Positions 14,036-22,029 of a stretch of DNA of 38,039 nt are shown in pieces; positions within the stretch are counted from its first letter, which is position 1; each line of letters begins with the position of its first letter. Origin of the DNA: an uncultured Oscillospiraceae bacterium. Its GTDB lineage: Bacteria; Bacillota; Clostridia; Oscillospirales; Oscillospiraceae. The notes below the pieces were generated by a model. It was not told the DNA's origin and did not search any database. It was given only the letters and a program-made list of their open reading frames with translations. Location of the stretch: positions 1-38,039 of the forward strand of contig CAAFLE010000083.1 of NCBI GenBank assembly GCA_900763675.1, written 5' to 3'. A program made the translations under genes and the position numbers.

Positions 14036-16156
14036 ATGAACGTTTGTCCCGGGAAGCTCCCCGGCGCGTCGACCGGCATAGAGATCCGGCACACGACCTG
14101 CGATATATGCTCCCCGCAGCACCACTGCGGCGTCTCGGCGTATGTAAAGGACGGCCGGCTCATCAAGACCGAGGGCTGGGCGGAGCATCCCTACAGCAAG
14201 GGGCAGATCTGCACGAAGGGCGCGGCGTACAAGGACTATCTCTACCGCCCCGACCGGATCCTGACCCCGCTGCGCCGCGCCGGCAAGCGCGGGGAGGGGA
14301 GGTTTGTCCCGATCTCGTGGGAAGAGGCGTATGCGGAGATCGCCGAAAATCTCAACCGTATAAAGCACGACTACGGACCGCAGCAGGTCATGTTTATGAA
14401 TGGCTACGGCAAGTGGTGCAAAACGTTTCTGACGCGCTTTGCCTTTTCCTTCGGCTCGCCCAACGTCGTCGCCGACGGCTGCACCTGCCAGACCGCCACG
14501 CATCTCGCGTGGGAAGTCGAGACCGGAACGCTTACGGACGTGGATCTGGACAACGCCAAAACATTTCTCGGCTGGGCGTTCAACCCGTACTACTCCAATT
14601 CGCCGCTCGTGCCGCATCTGCTCGAGCTGAAGCGCCGGGGACTCAAGATCGTCATCATTGATTCCAAGGTGACGCCCGCGGCGACCAATCTCGCCGACAT
14701 ATTTCTCCAGATCCGGCAGGGAACGGACGGGGCGCTTGCCGCCGGCATGGCAAAGCTGCTGATCGAAAACGGCTGGATCGACCGCGAGTATATCGCCGCG
14801 CACGTCCACGGATACGAGGAGTACGCCGCGTATGTCGGCTCTCTCTCTCTGGAGGAGATCGCCGAGACGACCGGCATCCCGGCGGAGAAAATTTATGAGG
14901 TCACGAAGCTTTATGCGACGAACGGTCCCGCGTGCATCCGCGAAACGGCGTGTACGCTCACGCAGAACATCAACGGCTTCCAGACCTACCGCGCCATCAA
15001 CGCGCTCAACGCGCTTACCGGAAACTATGACCGCAAGGGCGGCTGCTATCCGATCTTCTATACCTACAACCACCGCTACGCCGGATACGAAACGCGGGAA
15101 CACGAGTTTATGATGTCCAAGCTCCCGCCCATTCCGCGCATGGATACGGACCGGTTCCCGCTCTGGAATCTCTACAGCGAAACGATGGGCAACGAGCTTG
15201 CCGCCTACATTGCCGGCGAGAAGATGTACCCCATCCGCGCCATTTTCGGCATGGGCATGAACTACCGGATGTTCCCCCGGCCGGACAAGATCAAAAAGGC
15301 GATCGTGGAGCAGCTGGATTTCTTCGCGCTCACGGACATTTTTCTCACCGACACGGCAAAGCTCGCGGACATCGTTCTCCCCGCCTGCACGTCCTACGAG
15401 CGCAGCGAGTTCCGCTGCTATCCCAACGGTCTTGCCTATTATTCCAAGCCGGTCGTAGACCGCGTCGGCGAATCGAAATCCGATCTTGAAATCCTCTCCG
15501 AGCTTGCGCCGCGGCTCGACCATAACGACGCGCTGCTCAACCGCGGCTACGAAGCGTGGATCGACTACATCATTCAGGACACCGGCTGGACGGTGGACCG
15601 GCTGAAACGGGAGGAGCTTCCCGTGCGCGTGGACAATTACCGCCCGTATGTCTTCGGCTCCTACACGAAATCCGGCTATAAAACGCCCACCGGCAAATTT
15701 GAGATCCACGCCACGCTGCTCGACCCCTACGTTAAATCGCACGGCTATTCGCCGATCCCAACGGTCGAGCCGCCGCTGACGGTCGAAGAGCGGGAGGCTT
15801 TTCCGTTTGTTCTTACCTCGGGCGTCCGCGTGCCGAATTCGCTCAACTCGCGGCTGCATGACGTGGCAAATCTCCGTGCGCTGCGTCCGGAGCCGGTGGC
15901 AGAGTTGAACGACGAGCAGGCGGAGGAGATGGGCATCCGCGCCGGCGATCCTGTGCGCGTTTCCAATGCGCAGGGAAGCATCCGGCTCAAGGCGCTGCCG
16001 ACGGCGCGGATCGTGCGCAACACCGTGCAGGTGTTCCACGATTACCGCGAGGCGGATGTGAATACGCTGATGGACGAAAACCGGCTGGACCCCTATACCG
16101 GCTTCCCGGGCTACCGGACCGTTCCGTGCCGCGTGGAAAAGGAAGAAACGCCATGA
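14036..16156 (+). CDS. Molybdopterin-dependent oxidoreductase, DMSO-reductase family, soluble
   Basis: The protein is 706 residues. The N-terminal [4Fe-4S] ligands are Cys22, Cys25, Cys31 and Cys59 (C-x2-C-x5-C-x27-C), followed by the bis-MGD core: VPISWEEAYAEIA, GSPNVVADGCTCQTATH with likely Mo ligand Cys151 (or Cys149), NAKTFLGWAFNPYYSN, QGTDGALAAGMAKLLIE, INALNALTGNYDRKGG, and C-terminal MopB dinucleotide-binding domain (LTSGVRVPNSLNSRLHDV ... VRVSNAQGSIRLKAL). There is no Tat signal, so it works in the cytosol. Relatives range over thiosulfate/polysulfide and arsenate reductases, acetylene hydratase, transhydroxylase and gut dehydroxylases, so the reaction is open. The start ATG at 14036 follows GGGAGGAAG; a GTG at 14027 lies too close to that site. 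The stop overlaps the next gene as ATGA, tying it to its electron-transfer partner. Confidence 0.92.
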   Translation: MNVCPGKLPGASTGIEIRHTTCDICSPQHHCGVSAYVKDGRLIKTEGWAEHPYSKGQICTKGAAYKDYLYRPDRILTPLRRAGKRGEGRFVPISWEEAYAEIAENLNRIKHDYGPQQVMFMNGYGKWCKTFLTRFAFSFGSPNVVADGCTCQTATHLAWEVETGTLTDVDLDNAKTFLGWAFNPYYSNSPLVPHLLELKRRGLKIVIIDSKVTPAATNLADIFLQIRQGTDGALAAGMAKLLIENGWIDREYIAAHVHGYEEYAAYVGSLSLEEIAETTGIPAEKIYEVTKLYATNGPACIRETACTLTQNINGFQTYRAINALNALTGNYDRKGGCYPIFYTYNHRYAGYETREHEFMMSKLPPIPRMDTDRFPLWNLYSETMGNELAAYIAGEKMYPIRAIFGMGMNYRMFPRPDKIKKAIVEQLDFFALTDIFLTDTAKLADIVLPACTSYERSEFRCYPNGLAYYSKPVVDRVGESKSDLEILSELAPRLDHNDALLNRGYEAWIDYIIQDTGWTVDRLKREELPVRVDNYRPYVFGSYTKSGYKTPTGKFEIHATLLDPYVKSHGYSPIPTVEPPLTVEEREAFPFVLTSGVRVPNSLNSRLHDVANLRALRPEPVAELNDEQAEEMGIRAGDPVRVSNAQGSIRLKALPTARIVRNTVQVFHDYREADVNTLMDENRLDPYTGFPGYRTVPCRVEKEETP

Positions 16157-16647
16157 ACGCTTTTGAATTTGACGCCTCGCGCTGCTCCGGCTGCTGGGCG
16201 TGTACGATGACGTGCGTGGATCAAAACGATCTCCGGCTGACCGACGCGCACGATGCTTACCGTCTCGTGAGCGCCAGAGAGCGGAGCGAAACGGGAGAGC
16301 GGATCTTCTCGTGGCGGATGGACGGCTGTATGCACTGCGCCGACCCCGTCTGCGCGAAGGTATGCCCCAAGGGCTGCTTTTCCCGGAACGCGGACGGTCT
16401 TGTGCTGCTGCGCGGCGAAAACTGCGTCGGCTGCGGGCTTTGCGCCCGGGCGTGTCCGTACAATGCGATCCGCATTGCCGGGAAAAAGGCGCACAAATGC
16501 AACGGCTGCGCGGAGAGAGTCGCCGCCGGACTTCGTCCCGCGTGCGAGAGGATCTGCCCCTCCGGCGCATTGCAGTTTCACCCACAAAAAGAAATTTGCC
16601 GTGAAAGCGGTAAAAATACCATTCAAACTCAGGAGGAACCCCGATGA
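16153..16647 (+). CDS. DmsB/PsrB-like four-cluster ferredoxin subunit
   Basis: The protein is 164 residues with sixteen cluster ligands in the DmsB/HycB order: Cys11-14-17-21, Cys59-62-67-71, Cys91-94-97-101 and Cys116-119-131-135, enough for four [4Fe-4S] clusters, plus Cys75. Such subunits pass electrons between a membrane anchor or soluble donor and the molybdenum catalytic subunit. Here no NrfD/DmsC anchor gene is present, so ferredoxin, flavodoxin or an NAD(P)H enzyme may be the partner. It starts inside the molybdoenzyme stop (ATGA) and ends inside the start of the TRAP binding-protein gene (ATGA at 16644-16647), so translation of all three is coupled. No signal peptide is seen. The C-terminal ~20 residues are polar and non-conserved. 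Confidence 0.92.
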   Translation: MNAFEFDASRCSGCWACTMTCVDQNDLRLTDAHDAYRLVSARERSETGERIFSWRMDGCMHCADPVCAKVCPKGCFSRNADGLVLLRGENCVGCGLCARACPYNAIRIAGKKAHKCNGCAERVAAGLRPACERICPSGALQFHPQKEICRESGKNTIQTQEEPR

Positions 16648-17759
16648 AAACGACATGGAAAAAACTCCTCGCGCTTGCCCTGGCATTGATGATGGCGTTC
16701 GCGCTCTGCGCCTGCGGCGCACAGCCCGCCGCCCCCGCTGCCGACGCCAACACCGGCTCCAACGAAGCGCCGGCGGAAACCGCCGGACGTACCGAGACGA
16801 TCACTTTCCGCGTCGGCTGGCCGACCTCCGGACAGGAAGGCGACGTTATCATGCCCGGCATCATGGCGGTCACCGATTACGTTACGGAGAAATCCGGCGG
16901 CACGATCCAGTTTGAGTATTTCCCCAACCAGCAGCTCGGCACGGAAAACGACATGACCGACTCGCTCATCACCGGCGATCTGGACATCGGCGTCATCTCC
17001 AACACCGTTGCGGCGACGTATTGGCCGGAGTTGTATCTCTACGCGCTGCCCTTCGCCTTTGACAGCTTTGACGAGTTCTGGGCGCTGTGCGGTCAGGACG
17101 GCTGGAACGACGGCGCCGTGACCAAGGCGATCCGCGAATCCATCGAGAGCAAGGGTCAGGTCCACGTTTTCAACGCGGTCTGCAACACGTTCCGCGGTAT
17201 GCAGTCCAACGTCCGCCCCATCACGAAGCCCTCGGACTTTGAAGGCATCACGCTGCGCGTGCAGGCGGGCGAAATGTATGCGGATATTTATAACGCCATC
17301 GGCGCTTCCACCGCTTCCATCCCGTTCGGTGAGCTGTATACCTCGCTCCAGCAGGGCGTCTGTCAGGCGGAGGACGTCGGCATCGCGACCGACGCCACCA
17401 TGCGTATGTACGAGGTCACCAAGTACGCGGTCGAGCTGAACCACTGCATGACCGCCAATATGTTCCTCATGTCCAACAAGGCGTATGACCAGCTCACGGA
17501 GGAAGAGCGCGGCTGGTTCATGGAAGGCTGCAAGCTCGCCGAGAAGGTCGCTTACGATACCGTCGTCTCCGGCGACGCCGCGGCGTACGAGCTTTATGCC
17601 AAGGAAGGCGTGGAGGTCATCCGTCACGACGAGCTGGACCCGGAAGCGCTCGCGGAGTTCAAGAGCGTTACCTCTTCCGTGTGGGACAAGTACCGTGCGC
17701 TGATCGGCGAGGAGCTGTTCGGCGTCTTTGAAGAAGGACTTGCCGCCATCAAAAAGTAA
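16644..17759 (+). CDS. dctP: TRAP transporter substrate-binding lipoprotein, DctP family
   Basis: The protein is 371 residues. A basic n-region, a hydrophobic helix and lipobox LCAC give a mature lipoprotein from Cys24, followed by an Ala/Pro/Glu linker (about 26-48). The DctP fold is clear: ITFRVGWPTSGQ, YFPNQQLGTENDM, LYALPFAFDSFDEFW, then GITLRVQAGEM with Arg205, the position that usually salt-bridges the substrate carboxylate, and QQGVCQAEDVGIATDA. The ligand is therefore probably a carboxylate, such as a sugar acid or organic or aromatic acid. It delivers ligand to the DctQ/DctM permeases encoded 1.5 kb downstream; the MmgE/PrpD gene is inserted between, which is unusual. AGGAGG lies upstream of the ATG, and a strong stem-loop follows the gene. 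Confidence 0.95.
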   Translation: MKTTWKKLLALALALMMAFALCACGAQPAAPAADANTGSNEAPAETAGRTETITFRVGWPTSGQEGDVIMPGIMAVTDYVTEKSGGTIQFEYFPNQQLGTENDMTDSLITGDLDIGVISNTVAATYWPELYLYALPFAFDSFDEFWALCGQDGWNDGAVTKAIRESIESKGQVHVFNAVCNTFRGMQSNVRPITKPSDFEGITLRVQAGEMYADIYNAIGASTASIPFGELYTSLQQGVCQAEDVGIATDATMRMYEVTKYAVELNHCMTANMFLMSNKAYDQLTEEERGWFMEGCKLAEKVAYDTVVSGDAAAYELYAKEGVEVIRHDELDPEALAEFKSVTSSVWDKYRALIGEELFGVFEEGLAAIKK

Positions 17760-17773
17760 GACGATTCCCGGAA

Positions 17774-17811
17774 TGTGCAAGCCCGAAGAGCCTTCTCTTC
17801 GGGCTTGTGCA
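17774..17811 (+). other. 17-bp stem-loop after dctP
   Basis: TGTGCAAGCCCGAAGAG pairs with CTCTTCGGGCTTGTGCA around a CCTT loop; 12 bp are perfect Watson-Crick and the outer 5 bp include two G-U pairs. It is followed by AAAAAAGGAG rather than a T-run, so it is not a standard terminator. A stable stem 3' of a binding-protein gene can protect upstream mRNA and raise the binding protein over the permease, as known for other transporter operons. Confidence 0.75.
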
Positions 17812-17835
17812 AAAAAGGAGTTAGGAGAGACTATT

Positions 17836-19263
17836 ATGAGCAAAACAAACACGCAGATCCTCTCGGAGTTTTTGAGCGGGCTGAAATATGAGGACATTCC
17901 CGGCGGCGCCGTCGAGCAGGCGAAGAAAATGACGCTGCATACCGTGGGTGCGGCGATCGCGAGCCGCGGTCTTCCCGCCTCCCGCAAGCCGATCGAGCTG
18001 GCGCTCGACGTGGGCGGGAAAGGCGAGGCGGCGATCTGGGGCAGCGGCGGGCATAAGGTGTCCGCGCAGGAGGCGGCGTTTGCCAACGGCACGCTTTCCG
18101 ACCTGCTCGACTGGGAGGACTGCTCCTGGACCGGTCACGGCTCGGCGGGGATCATCCCGGCGGCGATGGCGATCGGGGAGAAAAAGCGCTGCTCCGGCAA
18201 GGACTATCTCACCGCCGTGGTCACGGGCTTTGAGGGGTACCACCGCGCCGCGATGGCGGTGCAGCCGTCGCAGGACTATCTGCGCTCCGGCAACGGCTGG
18301 GGACTGGTCAGCTGGCAGGTCTTTGCCTCGGCGATCCCGACCGGAAAGCTCCTCGGGTTTGACGCGGCGCACTTCAACCAGCTTTTCGGCGCGTGTCAGT
18401 ACAACACGATCGTCCCCACGAACCGTCATTCCGAGGGCAACCGGAAATCCGATGTCTATCACTTCTGCCACGGCTTCTGCGCCCGCAACGGCGTGGCTGC
18501 CGCCGCCGTCACGGAAAAGGGCTTTTCCAATCTGAACGACTGCTTTGAGGGGAAAACCTCCGCGTACTGGCAGTTCGTATCCGACCGGCTGGACTATGAC
18601 TGGCTGGTCCGCGATCTCGGCACGCAATGGTACATCCATTCGACCTATCTCAAGCACTGGCCCGCCAATATGTGGGTGCAGACTTCGCTCGAAGCGCTCG
18701 ACCGCATTATGAAGCGCTGTCCGTTCACGCTGGCGGACGTAAAGAAAATTCGCGTCAGCCCCACGCTCGGGATGATCTGCGCCAATTATGCCGACTCGTC
18801 CCGCACGGCGCTGGACGCGCAGTTCAGCATAGGCTACTGCATGACCGCCTACATTCTGGACGGGAACCACCGCCCCGGAGCGCACTGGTTCACCGAAGAC
18901 CGGCTGAACGATCCGGAGCTGATCGCATTTGCCGATACAAAATATGAGTTTTTCGGACCCTCGGTCACGACGCTCGACTGCTTTGACGATTTCCGCCGGG
19001 GCTCGTTTACCGAGGCGGTCGTTGAGATCGAATATACCGACGGAAGCCGCGAGACGGAATCCGTCCTTTACCCGAAGGGGCATCCGCGCAATAACTTTAC
19101 CATGGAAGAAGAAAACGAGCATTTCCGCCTTTGCTGCCGCCCGTTTATGGAGGAGGAGACCGTGGAGGAGATCCTCCGTCTGGTCGGCACACTGGAGGAG
19201 CTGGACGATATTACCGTTTTGGCAGAAAAGCTGTCCGATGTCAGAAAGGAGTTTGCAATATGA
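17836..19263 (+). CDS. MmgE/PrpD family protein (dehydratase/epimerase-like)
   Basis: The protein is 475 residues, normal for the MmgE/PrpD family (2-methylcitrate dehydratase PrpD, cis-aconitate decarboxylase, iminodisuccinate epimerase). The all-helical core shows family motifs: ANGTLSDLLDWED, GHGSAGIIPAAMAIGE, GFEGYHRAA, GWGLVSWQVFASAIPTGKLLGFD, and the smaller lid domain from about 270 (KHWPANMWVQTSLEALDRI; KKIRVSP). The C-terminal part again contains a helical segment (PFMEEETVEEILRLVGTLEEL). Family members abstract an alpha-proton from carboxylated substrates to dehydrate, epimerise or decarboxylate, which fits a TRAP-imported carboxylate. The ATG at 17836 has AGGAGA eight nt upstream. 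Its stop overlaps the dctQ start (ATGA). The position between dctP and dctQM suggests that it acts on the transported compound or an early intermediate. Confidence 0.9.
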   Translation: MSKTNTQILSEFLSGLKYEDIPGGAVEQAKKMTLHTVGAAIASRGLPASRKPIELALDVGGKGEAAIWGSGGHKVSAQEAAFANGTLSDLLDWEDCSWTGHGSAGIIPAAMAIGEKKRCSGKDYLTAVVTGFEGYHRAAMAVQPSQDYLRSGNGWGLVSWQVFASAIPTGKLLGFDAAHFNQLFGACQYNTIVPTNRHSEGNRKSDVYHFCHGFCARNGVAAAAVTEKGFSNLNDCFEGKTSAYWQFVSDRLDYDWLVRDLGTQWYIHSTYLKHWPANMWVQTSLEALDRIMKRCPFTLADVKKIRVSPTLGMICANYADSSRTALDAQFSIGYCMTAYILDGNHRPGAHWFTEDRLNDPELIAFADTKYEFFGPSVTTLDCFDDFRRGSFTEAVVEIEYTDGSRETESVLYPKGHPRNNFTMEEENEHFRLCCRPFMEEETVEEILRLVGTLEELDDITVLAEKLSDVRKEFAI

Positions 19264-19802
19264 AGAAGGCGTGGCAGACCTTTGTCCGGATCTTCCGGAA
19301 GGGCGAGGCGATATTCAACTGGTGCGAGATGAACTTCCTCATCTTTTTCACCGCGTTTATCGGCATTTATATCATTATTGAAATCATTTTCCGCATTTTC
19401 GGGCTTCAGGGCAGCCGCTGGATCGAGGAGCTTGCCCGGCTGATGCTGGTGACGACGACGTTCGTCGGCAGCAGCGTGGCGGTCAAGAGCAAAAGCCACG
19501 TCGGCATGACCGCGCTGGTGGACGCTCTGCCCAGCCGCTGGGGCAACGTGCTGGAGATCGTCTCCAACCTTCTCTGCGGCGCAACGTTCCTCGCGCTGGC
19601 GTATTTTGCGGGGAAGTGGACGGTAAGTCTCTTCAAAATCAAGCGCACGATGGACAGTGTTTCCTTCCCGCTCTGGCCGTTCTGGGTCGTGATCGCTCTG
19701 GCGTTTTTTACCACCGGCGTCCGGTTTTTGCTGGAGATCGTCAAGGTGGTAAAGAACATGAAATCCGGCGTGCGCGAGCACGGCGAGCTGAAAGAAATGT
19801 GA
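19260..19802 (+). CDS. dctQ: TRAP transporter small permease, DctQ family
   Basis: The protein is 180 residues with four hydrophobic segments (about 23-46, 60-78 weakly, 95-120, 140-165), the size and layout of TRAP small subunits. The conserved middle, SRWIEELARLMLVTTTFVGSS followed by KSKSHVGMTALVDALP, is the family signature (EE/R pair in helix 2 and the HIG/HVGM motif). DctQ binds DctM and is needed for Na+-driven uptake, helping to dock the binding protein. It starts within the stop codon of the MmgE/PrpD gene (ATGA) with AAAGGAG upstream. Its stop overlaps the GAGGT ribosome binding site of dctM. Confidence 0.93.
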   Translation: MKKAWQTFVRIFRKGEAIFNWCEMNFLIFFTAFIGIYIIIEIIFRIFGLQGSRWIEELARLMLVTTTFVGSSVAVKSKSHVGMTALVDALPSRWGNVLEIVSNLLCGATFLALAYFAGKWTVSLFKIKRTMDSVSFPLWPFWVVIALAFFTTGVRFLLEIVKVVKNMKSGVREHGELKEM

Positions 19803-19813
19803 GGTAACATCGT

Positions 19814-21088
19814 ATGGTAACACCTGTATTGATCACCTTTGCCGTCACACTGCTCATCGGCGTTCCCATCGCCTATGTGGTCCTTATTGCCGCGGGCGTC
19901 GGCATTCTCGGCTCCGGCTTCTCCGGGATCGTTGTGGCGCAGCAGACCGTCAGCGGTATCAACAGCTTCATCATGCTCGCCGTTCCGTTCTTCATCATCT
20001 CCGGCGACCTTGCCGCCAAGGGCAAGACCAGCCAGAAGATTGTGGATACCATCAACGCCTTTATCGGTCACATCCCCGGCGGTCTCGGCATCGCGACGGT
20101 CGTGGCAAGCGCCTTTTTCGGCGCGATCACCGGCTCGGGCATCGCGACGGTCGTCGCCGTCGGTGCGCTCATGCTCCCCAAGCTCCTCAACGCCGGGTAT
20201 CCCAAAAATCTGGCGCTCGGCATCATCGCCTGCAGCGGCACGCTCGGCGTTATGATCCCGCCGAGCATCCCCATGCTCACGATGGCGGTGGCGCTGCAAA
20301 ACTCCGTCGGCGAGCAGTTCATTGCGGGCTTCCTGCCCGGCATTCTGGTCGTCGTTGTGATGAGCGTTTTCATCTCCTGGAAATCCAAAAAGCTCGGCAT
20401 CCCGAGAACGCCGAAAATGACATGGCGCGAGCGGGGCAGAGTTCTCAAGGAGAGCTTCTGGGCGCTGCTGTTCCCGGTGATCATCCTCGGAAGCATCTAC
20501 GGCGGTCTCGCCACGCCCACGGAAGCCGCCGTCATTTCCGCGGTCTACGTCATCATCATTGAAATGGCCGTCTACAAGGAGCTGACGTGGAAGAGCCTTT
20601 ATAAGCAGCTGGGTCCCTCCATCGTAAACGCCGCGACGATGAGCGTCCTTCTTGCAACCGCGCAGACGCTCCTTTACTTCCTCACCTCCGCGCACGTTCC
20701 GGAGCTGATGCTCAATGCAACCGTATCCGCCATCCAGTCGCCGATCGCCGTGCTGCTCATTCTCTGCGGCATCTTCCTTGTCGCCGGCTGCTTTATGAAC
20801 GTCGGCTCGGTCGTCATCATTCTCGCGTCGGTGCTGCTGCCGCTGTTCCGGCAGTACAACATTGATGTGACGCATTTCGTCATCATCGCCAACCTGATGA
20901 ATATGATCGGCTTCATCACGCCGCCGTTCGGTCTGTGCCTCTTCGTCGCGATGAAGATCGGCGATTCCAATATGAAAGAGGTGTTCAGCGGCTCGTGGCA
21001 GCTGCTGGCCTGTATGGCGATCTGCACGCTGCTTGTCATATTTATTCCGGAAATTTCCATGTTCCTGCCGAGCCTGATGGCACGATGA
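19814..21088 (+). CDS. dctM: TRAP transporter large permease, DctM family
   Basis: The protein is 424 residues with about eleven to twelve membrane helices, typical of DctM. Signature motifs are AVPFFIISGDLAAKGKTSQKIVD near the N-terminus, FFGAITGSGIATVVAVGALMLPKLLNAGYPKNLALGIIACSG split over two helices, MIPPSIPML, and in the second half PTEAAVISAVYV and ITPPFGLCLFVAMKIG. The paired GSG/PP loops form the elevator-type substrate and Na+ sites. It completes a tripartite Na+-coupled TRAP importer with DctP and DctQ of the same operon. The RBS GAGGT lies in the dctQ stop region, and the stop is followed within 15 nt by the VOC gene. Confidence 0.95.
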   Translation: MVTPVLITFAVTLLIGVPIAYVVLIAAGVGILGSGFSGIVVAQQTVSGINSFIMLAVPFFIISGDLAAKGKTSQKIVDTINAFIGHIPGGLGIATVVASAFFGAITGSGIATVVAVGALMLPKLLNAGYPKNLALGIIACSGTLGVMIPPSIPMLTMAVALQNSVGEQFIAGFLPGILVVVVMSVFISWKSKKLGIPRTPKMTWRERGRVLKESFWALLFPVIILGSIYGGLATPTEAAVISAVYVIIIEMAVYKELTWKSLYKQLGPSIVNAATMSVLLATAQTLLYFLTSAHVPELMLNATVSAIQSPIAVLLILCGIFLVAGCFMNVGSVVIILASVLLPLFRQYNIDVTHFVIIANLMNMIGFITPPFGLCLFVAMKIGDSNMKEVFSGSWQLLACMAICTLLVIFIPEISMFLPSLMAR

Positions 21089-21102
21089 AAGGGGCGAGCG
21101 TC

Positions 21103-22029
21103 ATGTACGAAAAAACCGATGTAAAGCTCGCTCACCATCACACCGCCGTGTGCTGCTCGCACTGGGAGGACACCGTGGCGTTTTATAAGGCGCTCGGGTT
21201 CGTGCTGGAAAACGACTGGTATTGGCCCGACGGTGTGAAAAACCACAAGTCTCTGCTCTCGTATCAGGGACTGCCGGACTGCTGGATGGAGCTTTTTGAG
21301 TATCCCGAGGGGAAAAACGCGCTGAACGAGCGCTACACCCGTTCCGCCGGCTGCGTTTACGAGTTTGCGCTCGAGGCGGGAAGCCCGGCGTCGGTGGACC
21401 GCTTCTGGGCAATGGCGGTCGGCACGGCGGGTGGGCGCAGCGTAATGGCGCCCGCGAACGTGTGCGTCCCCGGCGAAAAGGGACCGTGGAAAACGCGGCA
21501 GGCGATCCTTGCCGGTGTGGACGGCGAGCATATCGCCGTGGTTTTCGATGAAGAGCGCTGCGCGAAGCGCGGCGGCGAAAGCGACGGCATTCTCGGCTTC
21601 CATCATAACGCGCTGCGCGTTGCCGCGCTGCCGCGCTCCATCGAGTTTTATACCGCGATGGGCTTTTCGCTGCGCGATGTTTATACCGGCGCGGACGGCG
21701 TCCGCTTCGCGCTCCTGGAGCTGAGCAACGGCAACGGACTTCTCCTGCGCGAGGACGGAAAGAGCGGGCTTCCCAGCGATGTGGAGCGTATGCGTGCCGC
21801 GGGGTCCATGTTCCAGTACTGCTTCCGCACGGAATGCGCCGAGGACATCGACCGGATCTATGACCATTGCCTCCGCATCGGCGGACGCGAGCGCATAAAG
21901 CCCTTCTGGCACGAGGAATACGGCGAAGCGGCATGGGTGGACCATCCCGCATTTGCCTACGGTCCGGACGACGAGATCCTTGAATTTCTCTACATTGACT
22001 ACCGCGGAAAGGAGCCGAAGCATGAATAA
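21103..22029 (+). CDS. Double-VOC (glyoxalase/dioxygenase fold) protein
   Basis: The protein is 308 residues with two VOC modules: residues about 5-145 (LAHHHTAVCCSHWEDTVAFYK...) and about 160-305 (FHHNALRVAALPRSIEFYT...). Each starts with an H-containing first strand, then an FYxxxGF helix-turn, as in glyoxalase I and extradiol-dioxygenase folds; metal ligand positions in VOC proteins (H..E) are partly present (for example the first HHH and later Glu in WMELFEYPEG and EILEFLYID). Such proteins isomerise, epimerise, or open C-C or C-X bonds with a divalent metal; in an anaerobe an O2-dependent dioxygenase is unlikely. ATG at 21103 is chosen for AAGGGG 8 nt upstream; an ATG at 21085 overlapping the dctM stop (ATGA) is an alternative. 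The stop overlaps the following UroD-like gene by 8 nt. Confidence 0.85.
   Translation: MYEKTDVKLAHHHTAVCCSHWEDTVAFYKALGFVLENDWYWPDGVKNHKSLLSYQGLPDCWMELFEYPEGKNALNERYTRSAGCVYEFALEAGSPASVDRFWAMAVGTAGGRSVMAPANVCVPGEKGPWKTRQAILAGVDGEHIAVVFDEERCAKRGGESDGILGFHHNALRVAALPRSIEFYTAMGFSLRDVYTGADGVRFALLELSNGNGLLLREDGKSGLPSDVERMRAAGSMFQYCFRTECAEDIDRIYDHCLRIGGRERIKPFWHEEYGEAAWVDHPAFAYGPDDEILEFLYIDYRGKEPKHE

Noticed and set aside
14000..16873. Minus-strand open frame of over 950 codons opposite the molybdoenzyme
   Set aside because: Antisense artefact; low-complexity Arg/Val/His content, no motifs, and the plus strand holds a clear bis-MGD protein with RBS and coupled neighbours.
17774..17811. Terminator between dctP and the MmgE/PrpD gene
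   Set aside because: Strong stem but followed by A-run and a ribosome binding site rather than T residues; the permease genes of the same transporter lie downstream.
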